64,000 nt of DNA. It comes from Methylocystis sp. GTDB taxonomy: Bacteria > Pseudomonadota > Alphaproteobacteria > Rhizobiales > Beijerinckiaceae. The notes beneath the pieces are model-generated. The model was not told where the DNA came from, searched no databases, and was given only the letters and a program-made list of their open reading frames with translations. This document shows positions 28,325 through 37,045 of the stretch, piece by piece; the stretch's first letter is position 1; every line of letters starts with the position of its first letter. Location: NCBI GenBank assembly GCA_022843405.1, contig JALHNQ010000007.1, positions 33,608 through 97,607 of the forward strand, read 5' to 3'. The translations under genes were made by a program, and so were the position numbers.

Positions 28325-29338
28325 ATGACGGCAAAGCCCAATCCCGAAAAACTTCTCGCCCTCGGCATGTCGTTCTGGAACGCCAAGACGCTGCTCTCAG
28401 CGGTCGAGCTCGGCGTCTTCGACGCCCTCGCCGACGGCCCGGCCGATCTTTCTGCGCTAACGGCGAAACTCGGGTTACACGAGCGCTCGGCGCTTGACTT
28501 TTTCGATGCGCTCGTGGCGATGGAAGTTTTAAAGCGCGACGCCAACGGGCGTTACGCCAATACGCCCGAGACGGAATTGTTCCTCGTGCGCGGCCGGCCG
28601 AGCTATGTGGGCGGCCTGCTGGAGATGGCCAATGCGCGGCTTTACGACAGCTGGGGACATCTGTCGCAGGCGCTGAAAACCGGCCGTCGCCAGAGCGAGA
28701 ACCAGGAAGAGAGCGATTTCTTCGCGGCGCTTTACGCCGATCCGAACCGCCTGCGCGGGTTTCTGGCGGCGATGAGCGGCGTCAGCGCTGGCGCAGCGCA
28801 AGCGATCGCCGAAAAATTCCCGTGGCGCGACTACAAGACTTTCGTCGATGTCGGGGCGGCGCAGGGCATGGTTCCCGTCACCATCGCGCGGGCGCATCCG
28901 CATCTTTCGGGCGCAGGCTTCGACCTGCCGCAAGTCGGGCCGATCTTCGAGGAATTTGTCGCCGCCAATGGACTGGCCGATCGCCTGCGCTTCCATTCTG
29001 GCGATTTCTTTAAAGACGCCTTGCCGAAGACCGACGTCATCATCTTGGGCCACATTCTCCACGACTGGGATCTCGAACAGAAGCGCATGCTGTTGAAGAA
29101 AGCCTATGACGCGCTTCCCGAAGGGGGCGCGCTGATCGTCTATGAGGCGATGATCGACGACGATCGCCGCGAGAACGCTTTCGGTCTGCTGATGAGCCTC
29201 AACATGCTCATCGAAACCGACGGCGGCTTCGACTTCACCGGCGCCGACTGCCAAGGCTGGATGAAGGAAGCCGGGTTCTCCAGTTCCCGCGTCGAGCCAC
29301 TGACCGGCCCGGATTCGATGGCGGTCGCCTTCAAATAG
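28325..29338 (+). CDS. O-methyltransferase-like SAM-dependent methyltransferase
   Basis: A 337-residue protein of the plant-COMT/bacterial hydroxyneurosporene-methyltransferase type. The N-terminal winged-helix dimerisation part (about 1-110) is followed by a Rossmann SAM domain with [16 protein letters not shown] (the usual motif I, here GAAQG), AGFDLPQV and [10 protein letters not shown]. The His in LHDWD is the usual catalytic base of such O-methyltransferases. The ATG at 28325 is preceded by AGGGA; an ATG at 28289 is in frame too. The substrate is unknown. It probably shares the promoter region with the divergent hydrolase gene. Confidence 0.8.
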   Translation: MTAKPNPEKLLALGMSFWNAKTLLSAVELGVFDALADGPADLSALTAKLGLHERSALDFFDALVAMEVLKRDANGRYANTPETELFLVRGRPSYVGGLLEMANARLYDSWGHLSQALKTGRRQSENQEESDFFAALYADPNRLRGFLAAMSGVSAGAAQAIAEKFPWRDYKTFVDVGAAQGMVPVTIARAHPHLSGAGFDLPQVGPIFEEFVAANGLADRLRFHSGDFFKDALPKTDVIILGHILHDWDLEQKRMLLKKAYDALPEGGALIVYEAMIDDDRRENAFGLLMSLNMLIETDGGFDFTGADCQGWMKEAGFSSSRVEPLTGPDSMAVAFK

Positions 29339-29490
29339 CTCCCGCGGGAGCCGCCGCCTGCCGCGCCTGCGACCAATCCCCGCGTCGCGCCGGCGGATTT
29401 TGGGTTGGACAGACGCCAGTTTTTAATTATTCTAATTCCTGCGTCGTGGGGCCCCTGGGGCCTGCCGACTCGACATCCGGAGGCAAGAAA

Positions 29491-29910
29491 ATGACTACGC
29501 TCAAGGGCAGCAAGACCGAAGACAATTTGAAGGCCGCCTTCGCCGGCGAATCGCAGGCGAACCGCCGCTATCTCTATTTCGCTCAAAAGGCCGACGTCGA
29601 GGGTTACAATGACGTGGCCGCCGTGTTCCGCTCCACCGCCGAAGGCGAGACTGGCCACGCCCACGGCCATCTGGAGTTTCTTGAGACCGTCGGCGACCCC
29701 GCGACCGGCCTGCCGATCGGCAAGACCGCCGACAATCTCAAGGCCGCCGTCGCCGGCGAGACGCATGAATATACCGACATGTATCCCGGCATGGCGCGCT
29801 CGGCCCGCGAAGAGGGTTTCGAGGAGATCGCCGACTGGTTCGAGACGCTCGCCAAGGCCGAGCGTTCGCACGCCGGACGCTTCCAGCGCGCTTTGGATGA
29901 GCTGAAGTAA
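29491..29910 (+). CDS. Rubrerythrin (ferritin-like domain only)
   Basis: A 139-residue diiron protein that reduces hydrogen peroxide. The two iron-binding helical pairs are visible: [43 protein letters not shown] and [12 protein letters not shown]. The C-terminal rubredoxin domain of classical rubrerythrins is absent, so an external electron donor is needed. CCGGAGGCAAG precedes the ATG. It heads a co-directional set with a CCG-type Fe-S protein and a DUF3501 protein. That trio recurs in alphaproteobacteria as far as I recall, and the Fe-S protein may serve as the missing reductase. Confidence 0.9.
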   Translation: MTTLKGSKTEDNLKAAFAGESQANRRYLYFAQKADVEGYNDVAAVFRSTAEGETGHAHGHLEFLETVGDPATGLPIGKTADNLKAAVAGETHEYTDMYPGMARSAREEGFEEIADWFETLAKAERSHAGRFQRALDELK

Positions 29911-29948
29911 CCACAGAATTACGCGTCCCGAGAAAGAGTTCCCTTCGC

Positions 29949-30104
29949 GTCATGGCCGGGCTTGACCCGGCCATCCACGCGATGGGACCGCGAAAGGCTC
30001 AGAGCCTAACCCGCGCGCCAGCGGCTGGGCTTCAGCATCCCTGTCATGCGGCGACCGCTCCGCAGCATCCCGGCGTGGATGGCCGGGACAAGCCCGGCCA
30101 TGAC
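29949..30104. repeat. Dispersed palindromic repeat, family B
   Basis: The ends of this stretch are long inverted arms (GTCATGGCCGGGCTTGACCC on the left, the reverse complement form GGACAAGCCCGGCCATGAC on the right, with CCATCCACGC/GCGTGGATGG inside). The middle contains a shorter hairpin. It fills the gap between rubrerythrin and the Fe-S protein gene. Such arms are widespread in Rhizobiales genomes; no protein is encoded. Confidence 0.85.
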
Positions 30105-30130
30105 GGCCGTTGTGTTTTGGAACAACAAAG

Positions 30131-31477
30131 ATGAGAGAAGGCAGTCTCGAGGCTCCGATCCGGCATCCGCTGGATTGGCGCAGCGCCGATTTCTATGACG
30201 ATGAGAAGCTCGACGCCGAAATGCGCCGGGTCTTCGATATTTGTCACACGTGCCGGCGTTGTTTCAATCTGTGCGACTCCTTTCCGCGGCTGTTCGATCT
30301 CATCGACGAATCGAAAAGCGGCGAGCTCGACACCGTTGCGAGCGCGGATTTCAAGAAAGTCGTGGACGCCTGCACGCTCTGCGACATGTGCTTCATGACG
30401 AAGTGCCCCTATGTGCCGCCACATGAATTCAACATCGACTTTCCGCATCTGATCCTGCGATATCGCGCGGTCGAGGCGAAGAAGAAGGGCGTGCCCGCCG
30501 CCGATCGCGCGCTGGCCGACACCGATCGCAACGGCAAGTGGGCGACGCTGATCTCGGGCGCGGTCAATTGGGCGACGCGCCGCGACAACAAGATTATGCG
30601 CGACCTCGAGGAGAAGGCGGCTGGCATTGATCGCAACGCCGAACTGCCAAGATACGCGAGCAAATCGCTGGAAGCGCAGGCGGCCGCCAACCCGCCGGCG
30701 CGCGACCAATCCGCGCCGGCAAAAGCTCGTAAGGCCGTGCTCTACGCCACCTGCTACGGCGACTATAACGACACGTCGATCGGCATGTCGGCGCTGACCG
30801 TCCTTGCAAGGAACGGCGTCGAGACCAAAGTCGTGCATCCCGCCTGCTGCGGCATGCCGAAGCTCGAACAGGGCATGATCGACGAAGTGGCGCAGGCGGC
30901 GCAAAAGGTCGCTGCGGGTTTCGCGCCGTACATCGACGAGGGCTACGATATTGTCGCGCCGGTGCCGTCCTGCGCGCTCATGCTGAAATTCGAATGGCCG
31001 CTCATCCTGCCCGAGGACGAAAGCGTCAAGCGTCTGGCTGAGGCGACCTTCGATCTTTCCGAATATGTCGTCGCCATTGCCCGTAACGAGGGACTCGCCG
31101 AGGGCATGTCGCCGCTCGACGGCGGCGTCGCCTTTCATGTCTCCTGCCATTCTCGCGCGCAGAATATCGGCCAGAAGGGCGCGGAGCTGCTTGCGCTGAT
31201 CCCCGAAGCCGATGTCACGGTCGTTGAGCGCTGCTCCGGCCATGGCGGCGCCTGGGGCTATAAGAAGGGCAATTTCGAAACCGCGATGAAGGTCGGCAAG
31301 CCGGCGGCGCGCCAGATGCAGAGCGCTGGCAAGCAGATTATCGTCTCGGAATGCCCGCTCGCCGGACTACATGTCGAACAGGAGATCGAGACGCTGGGCG
31401 GCGAAACGCCGAAGCCGGAACGCGTGGGCCATCCGATCGTGCTGATGGCGAGAGCTTACGGCGTGGCGAGCTCGTAG
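30131..31477 (+). CDS. GlpC/HdrD-type Fe-S protein with CCG domains
   Basis: A 448-residue cytoplasmic protein. Two [4Fe-4S] motifs sit near the N-terminus: CHTCRRCFNLCD and CTLCDMCFMTKCP. Two CCG-like domains follow, with HPACCGMP and SCHSRAQNIG plus ERCSGHGG. This is the build of GlpC and of heterodisulfide-reductase-like electron carriers. Here it lies between rubrerythrin and a DUF3501 gene, so it probably moves electrons to the diiron protein or to a disulfide; no partner flavoprotein is adjacent. The ATG at 30131 follows the repeat by 26 bases. Confidence 0.85.
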   Translation: MREGSLEAPIRHPLDWRSADFYDDEKLDAEMRRVFDICHTCRRCFNLCDSFPRLFDLIDESKSGELDTVASADFKKVVDACTLCDMCFMTKCPYVPPHEFNIDFPHLILRYRAVEAKKKGVPAADRALADTDRNGKWATLISGAVNWATRRDNKIMRDLEEKAAGIDRNAELPRYASKSLEAQAAANPPARDQSAPAKARKAVLYATCYGDYNDTSIGMSALTVLARNGVETKVVHPACCGMPKLEQGMIDEVAQAAQKVAAGFAPYIDEGYDIVAPVPSCALMLKFEWPLILPEDESVKRLAEATFDLSEYVVAIARNEGLAEGMSPLDGGVAFHVSCHSRAQNIGQKGAELLALIPEADVTVVERCSGHGGAWGYKKGNFETAMKVGKPAARQMQSAGKQIIVSECPLAGLHVEQEIETLGGETPKPERVGHPIVLMARAYGVASS

Positions 31478-31489
31478 CTGGGTTAGGGG

Positions 31490-31619
31490 TTTTTCCTCAT
31501 CCTGAGGAGGCCGCTTGCGGCCGTCTCGAAGGACGAGGAAAAACATTCGCGAAAACGCCTCCTCGCTCTCGTGCTTCGAGACGCCCGTTTCACGGGCTCC
31601 TCACATTGAGGGCGAGGGA
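31490..31619. repeat. Dispersed multi-hairpin repeat, family A, shortened copy
   Basis: About 130 bp with the same CTCATCCTGAGGA arm and TCTCGAAGGACGAGG / GTGCTTCGAGACGCCCG arms as the copies at 25145 and 42480, but without the two internal hairpins. It fills the gap between the Fe-S protein gene and the DUF3501 gene, and its right arm has drifted (CTCCTCACATTGAGG). Confidence 0.8.
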
Positions 31620-31637
31620 TTGCGGAGCATCGACACA

Positions 31638-32228
31638 ATGACAGATCGTCGCCAACTGACCGCCGCCGACATCCTGCCCTGGGCGGAATACGCCAAAGGC
31701 CGCGCCGAGCACCGCAAGCGCCTCACCGCGATCAAGCGTAACCGCCGGGTCGAGGTCGGGCCATACGTCACCTTCTATTTCGAGAATTTCGACACGATGT
31801 GGTCGCAGGTGCAGGAGATGCTGCATATCGAAAGGGGCGGCGAAGCGCAGCTCGCCGATGAGCTCGCGGCCTACAATCCGCTCATCCCCAAGGGGAAGGA
31901 GCTCGTCGCCACCTTCATGATCGAGATCGACGATGCGCTGCGGCGCGCTCGCGTGTTGGCGCAGCTTGGCGGCATCGAGCAAGCCGCCTTCATCGAAGTC
32001 GGCGGCGAGCGCGTCCCCGGCAAGGCCGAGGAAGATCAGGACCGCACCTCAGAAGAAGGCAAGGCAAGCAGCGTGCAATTCGTGCATTTCCCCTTCACGA
32101 AGGCGCAGATTGCGGCGTTCAGCGAACCGAACACGCGCGTGATTTTGGGCTTGTCGCATCCCAACTACAGCCATATGGCGGTGTTGTCAGAGGCGACGCG
32201 CGCCGCGCTGGCGGGGGATTTCGCCTGA
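31638..32228 (+). CDS. DUF3501 family protein
   Basis: A 196-residue protein of the DUF3501 family: it begins with LTAADILPWAEYAKGRAEHRK, continues with the conserved GPYVTFYFENFDTMWSQVQEM and LVATFMIEIDD, and ends in the strand VHFPFTKAQIAAF. No motif for catalysis is known to me. The family is typically found next to rubrerythrin and a GlpC-like Fe-S protein, as here, so it is probably a third part of one oxidative-stress system. It has no signal peptide. The end of the gene has no obvious terminator before prfC. Confidence 0.85.
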   Translation: MTDRRQLTAADILPWAEYAKGRAEHRKRLTAIKRNRRVEVGPYVTFYFENFDTMWSQVQEMLHIERGGEAQLADELAAYNPLIPKGKELVATFMIEIDDALRRARVLAQLGGIEQAAFIEVGGERVPGKAEEDQDRTSEEGKASSVQFVHFPFTKAQIAAFSEPNTRVILGLSHPNYSHMAVLSEATRAALAGDFA

Positions 32229-32343
32229 AAAGGCGCGCTTGGCGACGTTCGATGACGTCTCACCTCTGATATGAAGCAAGATTGCGGTGAGAGGCGCTTG
32301 CCCTTAAGTCGTCTTCAAGCCTTCCCTCACAATAGACAGTGCA

Positions 32344-33930
32344 TTGACAACCTCAGCTGCTGACGACCCCGTCTCCCGCCGCCGCACGTTCGCGATCATC
32401 TCGCATCCCGACGCGGGCAAAACCACGCTCACCGAGAAGCTGCTGCTGTTCGGCGGCGCGATCCAGCTCGCCGGCGCGGTGAAGGCCAAGCGCAACGCCC
32501 AGCAGACGCGCTCCGACTGGATGAATATCGAGCGCGAGCGCGGAATCTCCGTCGTCACCTCGGTGATGACCTTCGAATATGCCGATTGCGTCTTCAATTT
32601 GCTCGACACGCCCGGCCACGAGGACTTCTCCGAAGACACCTATCGCACGCTCTCTGCGGTCGACGCCGCGGTGATGGTGATCGACGCCGCCAAGGGCATC
32701 GAGGCGCGCACCCGCAAACTTTTCGAAGTTTGCCGGCTGCGCGACATTCCGATCGTCACCTTCATCAACAAGCTCGACCGCGAGGCGCGCGACCCTTTCG
32801 AGCTTCTCGACGAAATCGAGAAGACTCTCGCGCTCGACGCGACGCCGATCACTTGGCCGATCGGCTCGGGCAGAAGCTTCGCCGGCACTTACCGCTTCGC
32901 CACGAAAACCGTGCGGCGGATCGACGAAGACGCCGATTTGCTGCAAACGCGCGGCCTCGACGATCCGCTGTTCGACACGCTCCTGCCGGGCGGCGCGAAT
33001 GAGTGGCGCGAGGAGGCGATGCTTGCCGAAGAGGGCAGCAAGCCCTTCGACATTGCCGCCTTCCGCGAGGGCCATCTGACCCCCGTCTTTTTCGGCAGCG
33101 CGCTGCGCAATTTCGGCGTGCGCGATCTGATCGACGCGATGGCCGAATATGCGCCAAGCCCGCGCGCGCAGGAGGCCGACAAGCGTCTCGTGGAGGCGAA
33201 GGAGCCGAAGATGACCGGCTTCGTCTTCAAGATCCAGGCGAATATGGACCCCAACCACCGTGACCGCATCGCCTTCATGCGCGTGTGCTCGGGCAGGCTG
33301 ACGCGCGGCATGAAGGCGAAGCTCATTCGCACCGGCAAGAATATTCCGATCAATGCGCCGCAATTCTTCTTCGCGCGCGACCGCTCGATCGCCGATGAAG
33401 CCTATGCGGGCGATGTCGTCGGCCTGCCCAATCACGGGCAGTTGCGCATCGGCGACACGTTGACCGAGGGCGAAGAGATCGTCTTTCGCGGCGTGCCGAG
33501 CTTCGCGCCGGAACTCCTACGCCGCATTCTCATCGGCGACGCGATGAAGGCGAAGAAGCTGCGCGAAGCCTTGCAGCAGCTGGCCGAGGAGGGCGTCGTA
33601 CAGGTGTTTACGCCGCATGACGGCTCGGGGCCTATTATCGGCGTCGTTGGCGCGCTCCAGCTCGATGTGCTGGCGACGCGGCTCGAGGCGGAATATGGAC
33701 TGCAGACGCGCTATGAGCAGCCGCGCTTCACAATTTGCCGCTGGATTGAATCCGACGACCCGGCGAAGCTGAAGAGCTTTATTGACTCGAACGGCTCGAG
33801 CATCGCCGACGATCTCGACGGCGCGCCGGTGTTCATGAGTTCATCGGCGTTCCAGCTCAATTACGACGCAGAGCGCAATCCGGCGATCACATTCTCGGAT
33901 GTGAAGGACTATCAGAAGCGCGCGGCATAG
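32344..33930 (+). CDS. prfC: Peptide chain release factor 3
   Basis: A 528-residue translational GTPase that recycles RF1 and RF2 from the ribosome. G motifs are ISHPDAGKTTLTEKLL (G1), RGISVVTSV (G2), DTPGHEDFSEDT (G3) and FINKLDRE (G4). Length and the C-terminal domain are normal. The start is TTG at 32344, the only start that keeps the N-terminal strand; the weak ribosome-binding site may be taken as low expression. It stands alone between the DUF3501 gene and a convergent small gene. Confidence 0.95.
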   Translation: MTTSAADDPVSRRRTFAIISHPDAGKTTLTEKLLLFGGAIQLAGAVKAKRNAQQTRSDWMNIERERGISVVTSVMTFEYADCVFNLLDTPGHEDFSEDTYRTLSAVDAAVMVIDAAKGIEARTRKLFEVCRLRDIPIVTFINKLDREARDPFELLDEIEKTLALDATPITWPIGSGRSFAGTYRFATKTVRRIDEDADLLQTRGLDDPLFDTLLPGGANEWREEAMLAEEGSKPFDIAAFREGHLTPVFFGSALRNFGVRDLIDAMAEYAPSPRAQEADKRLVEAKEPKMTGFVFKIQANMDPNHRDRIAFMRVCSGRLTRGMKAKLIRTGKNIPINAPQFFFARDRSIADEAYAGDVVGLPNHGQLRIGDTLTEGEEIVFRGVPSFAPELLRRILIGDAMKAKKLREALQQLAEEGVVQVFTPHDGSGPIIGVVGALQLDVLATRLEAEYGLQTRYEQPRFTICRWIESDDPAKLKSFIDSNGSSIADDLDGAPVFMSSSAFQLNYDAERNPAITFSDVKDYQKRAA

Positions 33931-33957
33931 CCGCCATCAGCAGCGTGAAATACACGC

Positions 33958-34311
33958 TCATCTGCAATAATCGATCGCGAAGACGTCGTTGATGAAGGCG
34001 CCCGAATAGAGAATCTGCTGGGGAGACGACGTAATCAGAGTGATATGCGCGTTCAGCAGCTTGCCATAGGCCTGTATGACATATCCCCCGTTGTCTCTTG
34101 TCACGTCTTCGACGGGATAGACGTCGGTTCGCCCATTGTCCGTTATAGCGAGCGTCCCGCTCGTGGAGGAATAGGCGACCGAGTAGGGGCGCGCATAGAG
34201 ATTGTCGCCATGGCGGCAAAGCAGCGTCAGGGTCTTTGCTTGCGCCAAACCCGTGAACCCAAATGCCGCTGCAACCGCAAAGGACGCCGCTGCAAAATGT
34301 GCTGTCGTCAT
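33958..34311 (-). CDS. Small exported protein of unknown function
   Basis: A 117-residue protein with a clear Sec signal (MTTAHFAAASFAVAAAFGFTGLAQA, cut after AQA). The mature part is beta-rich, with two cysteines (LLCRHG near the N-terminus and IDYCR at the C-terminus) that may form a disulfide. I do not recognise the family. The ATG at 34311 is preferred over upstream in-frame ATGs because the signal begins there. It converges with prfC, and 34312-34558 beside it holds no gene I can support. Confidence 0.65.
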   Translation of the reverse strand: MTTAHFAAASFAVAAAFGFTGLAQAKTLTLLCRHGDNLYARPYSVAYSSTSGTLAITDNGRTDVYPVEDVTRDNGGYVIQAYGKLLNAHITLITSSPQQILYSGAFINDVFAIDYCR

Positions 34312-34558
34312 CTGCGAGCTTTCTTGAAGTTTAGACCTGAGGCGAGCGCGAAACATGCCCTTTTTCGGGGGCGCCGACAAGCATGCGCTCATGCGCTTCG
34401 ACTGGACCGCGGATCGTTTGCGGCTTGATGACGAAATCGGCGTCGCCGCTCTTTTTCGACCAGACTATCTAACGTTTCCCGAGCTGCGGCGACTTGCCGG
34501 GAGCTTCTGTCCCGGCGCATTCTATCTCAGGTCTAACGCACAAGGGTTGCCGAAAGGC

Positions 34559-34702
34559 CTATGCGCCTTTGACAAGCGCCCAGAGCGTGACGACGAGCGC
34601 GATCGTCATCGCAATGATGAAGAGGTTCTGGGTCAGCTCCAGATATCGTTGGGCCTCGACCAGAACCGCCTCATAATATCTGCCGTACCATAGTTTCTGC
34701 AT
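34559..34702 (-). CDS. 47-residue membrane protein, paralogue 1
   Basis: A short frame of 47 codons plus stop: MQKLWYGRYYEAVLVEAQRY, then LELTQNLFIIAMTIALVVTL and WALVKGA. An amphipathic start is followed by one membrane helix and a short cationic end. It is clearly homologous, over its whole length and with identical length, to the protein at 36854-36997 (shared Y-AVL-EA, LELTQN, and the AL-KGA end). It directly follows the intradiol dioxygenase gene by 45 bp on the same strand. I know no family name for it. The shared conservation, rather than codon signal alone, supports that it is real. Confidence 0.7.
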   Translation of the reverse strand: MQKLWYGRYYEAVLVEAQRYLELTQNLFIIAMTIALVVTLWALVKGA

Positions 34703-34747
34703 TTCAGTCCTCGATTGCTCGGCGACAGCGATATTCGACAGGGCGCG

Positions 34748-35581
34748 TCAGTCGATACCCGGAACGAGCGGCGAGACCCGCTTTGGGTCGCGGAGAGGCG
34801 GCGCGCCGGACGGCGGCGGCCCAAGTCCTTCCGGGGGCATGCTCGACGACGCCTTAGATCTGGCGGCGGGGTCGACGCCGATGACAAGCGTGACGAGGTA
34901 GCGCTGATTTTCCTCGGTGACGCTCGCGAAGGAGCCGAGTCCCGCGCCGATCGCGATGAAATCATCCTTGTTCAACGTGTCGCGTTTGGCTGTGCGCTCC
35001 GAATAGGGTCGAATCTCGCGATAGATGAATTCGCTCAGCGCGTCCGGGAAGAAGAGTTGTCCAGTCAATACATTTGAATCGTTAAGGAACGCCTTGAAAT
35101 GGATGTGCGGCGTGCGTCCTGGATACCAGCCGGGATAGATGGACTTGAAGCTCGCGACGCCGGCGGCGTCGGCGAGCTGCGAGCCGCGCAGGAAAGATTC
35201 GCCTATCGTGCTGACGGGGTGCGCGCGGTCGTCGCCCTGTCCCGCATAGTTCGAATAGAGGCCCGCCGCGTCGCAATGCCAGACGTCCACTCGCGCGCCG
35301 GCGATCGGCCGGCACGCCTGATCGACGATCTGAAGGCGCAACATGATCGGAACGCCCGTCTTGTTCTCGCGAATGTCGCAGCGAACCAGTCTTGGATCGT
35401 TGTAATAGGGGCCCTGCACCGCTTCCGGCGTCAAAAGGCACGCCCGCGCCCCAAGCAGGGGAGGCCCCAAGTCCTCGATAGGCGTCTGAGCGAAGCTCTC
35501 GCGCGTGGTTCCTCCGGCCGTCAAAGCGGCGATCATTCCCAAGAGGTCGCGCCGATCCGGCCATCTTCTTTCGTCATTCAT
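34748..35581 (-). CDS. Exported intradiol ring-cleavage dioxygenase
   Basis: A 277-residue protein of the protocatechuate 3,4-dioxygenase beta/catechol 1,2-dioxygenase superfamily. A twin-arginine-like signal (RRDLLGMIAALTAGG) opens it. The Fe(III) ligands can be read as Tyr109 (AGLYSNY), Tyr153 (PGWYPGR), His159 and His161 (PHIHFK). The C-terminal tail (about 245-277) is proline-rich and not part of the fold. Such exported members are poorly characterised; possible substrates are catechols from lignin or from siderophores. A TetR-type operator (35689-35706) lies upstream, and a 47-residue membrane protein gene follows. Confidence 0.85.
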   Translation of the reverse strand: MNDERRWPDRRDLLGMIAALTAGGTTRESFAQTPIEDLGPPLLGARACLLTPEAVQGPYYNDPRLVRCDIRENKTGVPIMLRLQIVDQACRPIAGARVDVWHCDAAGLYSNYAGQGDDRAHPVSTIGESFLRGSQLADAAGVASFKSIYPGWYPGRTPHIHFKAFLNDSNVLTGQLFFPDALSEFIYREIRPYSERTAKRDTLNKDDFIAIGAGLGSFASVTEENQRYLVTLVIGVDPAARSKASSSMPPEGLGPPPSGAPPLRDPKRVSPLVPGID

Positions 35582-35688
35582 GCCTGAGCCTGTCGTTTGA
35601 GAATTTTTCGTCGAAGCGGACGCCGCTCCACTTTAGAAAATGTGTCGCTTCCCCAATGCGAACTTCCGTTTAATACGACTGATTGAAA

Positions 35689-35706
35689 TTCAAACGACCG
35701 TTTGAA
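35689..35706. promoter_or_regulatory. Palindromic operator 1 (probable TetR site)
   Basis: The sequence TTCAAACGACCGTTTGAA is two 8-bp inverted half-sites around two bases. The same element, in the complementary central form, occurs at 38335-38352 before the operon with the TetR gene. About 60 bp around both sites match too (GACTG..GAAATTCAAACG before it; GCGAAANTATGGCGTC after it). It lies 108 bp before the intradiol dioxygenase start and 144 bp before the cysteine-rich peptide start. Confidence 0.75.
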
Positions 35707-35849
35707 GCGAAAGTATGGCGTCGCGGTTCGCTGTCGTCGCGGCCCATTTTGAACAGACGCGCTAATTTTCGTTTGGGTTGAGCGAGGACCCGTGGAACCT
35801 TTTGCCGGAATTGGGCGTTTTTTTATGCTCACGCTCAAGGGGGATGGTC

Positions 35850-36077
35850 ATGCATAGAGCAAGGATATCGCTTTTAACTGTTCTGTTTCTGATGGGGAGC
35901 GCCTTTTCGATCGCGGAGGCGCAATCTTCACGCGGATCTTCTGCGGTTAACGCGCTGGCTCAACAATATTCGGTGAGACCTGAGAAGGCCGCATGTTTTG
36001 GTTGGGGTCCGTTTTGTCCGCCAGGTTTGGTGCGCAGATGCGGCCCTTGGCGTTGTTGGTGTGGTCCCTGCTTTTAA
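35850..36077 (+). CDS. Small secreted cysteine-rich peptide
   Basis: A 75-residue product from the ATG at 35850, which has AAGGGGG at a good distance; an ATG at 35844 is in frame. A Sec signal (ISLLTVLFLMGSAFSIAEAQ) is followed by a short polar linker and a C-terminal end with six cysteines in 26 residues (Cys49, 56, 64, 69, 71, 74; CFGWGPFCPPGLVRRCGPWR and onward). Tryptophan, glycine and proline are also abundant. It could be a disulfide-bonded peptide or a metal binder. No known family comes to mind. The SH3 protein gene follows on the same strand 50 bp later. Confidence 0.6.
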   Translation: MHRARISLLTVLFLMGSAFSIAEAQSSRGSSAVNALAQQYSVRPEKAACFGWGPFCPPGLVRRCGPWRCWCGPCF

Positions 36078-36127
36078 TTGACAGTGATGAACTAAAGTGG
36101 ATCTCAATCATGTATCAGGAGAAATAC

Positions 36128-36619
36128 ATGCGTGCGGCGCTCTCAGTTTTGTTGGCCGTCGTCTTACTGGGTATTGAGCTCTTCACCATCGGTTACGTTT
36201 CGGCAAATCCTTTCGGCGGCTCGGTGAGAGTTCACTCGGGCCCAGGACCGAAATGGCCGGTGATCGGAGAGCTCCACGCAGGGGACGAGGTCTCGGTTTC
36301 GGACTGCGTCAGGGGCTGGGGTCAGCATGACTGGTGCAGAGTCAGCTCTTTCGGGGTGGAGGGCTACGTTCACGAAGGTGCGCTCGCCCCGTCGGGAGAC
36401 CGCATTTTCGTCGCGCCCGTTGTGACGGTCGCGCCCGCCAAACTGAGAAAGAGGCCAGGCTCGAGTTCTGTCGTGGTGGCGACAATCCCGGCGTCAACCC
36501 AAGTGCATGTTGCGCACTGTACTCATGGCTGGCTCCGCGGCTGGTGCAAAGTCAATCTGGACGGGAGGACCGGTTTCATCAGATCCGAATACCTCCGGCG
36601 GGGCGTCGCCGCCCAATGA
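36128..36619 (+). CDS. Exported protein with two bacterial SH3 domains
   Basis: A 163-residue protein: signal or anchor (ALSVLLAVVLLGIELFTIGY), then two SH3b repeats, each with a Trp/Cys core (VRVHSGPGPKWPVIGELHAG ... CVRGWGQHDWCRV and LRKRPGSSSVVVATIPAST ... CTHGWLRGWCKV). The paired cysteines in each repeat probably form disulfides. SH3b domains usually bind peptidoglycan or peptides in the envelope. CAGGAG sits before the ATG at 36128, so the upstream in-frame ATG at 36110 is less likely. It follows the cysteine-rich peptide gene, with which it may be co-transcribed. Confidence 0.8.
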   Translation: MRAALSVLLAVVLLGIELFTIGYVSANPFGGSVRVHSGPGPKWPVIGELHAGDEVSVSDCVRGWGQHDWCRVSSFGVEGYVHEGALAPSGDRIFVAPVVTVAPAKLRKRPGSSSVVVATIPASTQVHVAHCTHGWLRGWCKVNLDGRTGFIRSEYLRRGVAAQ

Positions 36620-36853
36620 GCTTGCCCTGTCGGGGCCAGCAAAACATCTAAGGGTGAGATATTCCGCGGCGCCGGGCCGGCGCGTAGGGAGAGACCAATC
36701 CCTGCGCGCCTGCGGCGCGCTTATATGGTCAAGCGATGCTTATTGGAAGCGCCGCTCTGGCCGAACAATCACGCGCGTTACAAACGCCTTATGGATTACT
36801 GTCGCAGCGCCTATTGCCGCGGCGGCGATTTTTTGCGTCTCCAGCGCAAAGGC

Positions 36854-36997
36854 TCAAGCGCCCTTGATCAAAGCGAAGAACGCCCCGACGAGCGCCACGG
36901 TCGCGGCGAGAACGATAACATTCTGGGTGAGTTCGAGGGTCTTATGGGCCTCGGTCAGGACTGCGGAAAAATAATTGCTATGCAGCAGAGCGTTCAT
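36854..36997 (-). CDS. 47-residue membrane protein, paralogue 2
   Basis: MNALLHSNYFSAVLTEAHKT, then LELTQNVIVLAATVALVGAF and FALIKGA: one membrane helix after an amphipathic lead. It has the same length as the protein at 34559-34702 and is similar along its whole length, including the LELTQN motif ahead of the helix and the AL-KGA end. It lies 48 bp downstream of the TetR gene on the same strand, as its paralogue lies behind the dioxygenase gene. The function is unknown; small size and context suggest a membrane-embedded regulator or subunit. The 234 bp to its left (36620-36853) hold no gene that I can support. Confidence 0.7.
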   Translation of the reverse strand: MNALLHSNYFSAVLTEAHKTLELTQNVIVLAATVALVGAFFALIKGA

Positions 36998-37045
36998 GTT
37001 TGCTCCCAAGTCCGCCACGCGCCGGCGCGGCGATGTCATGAAGGG

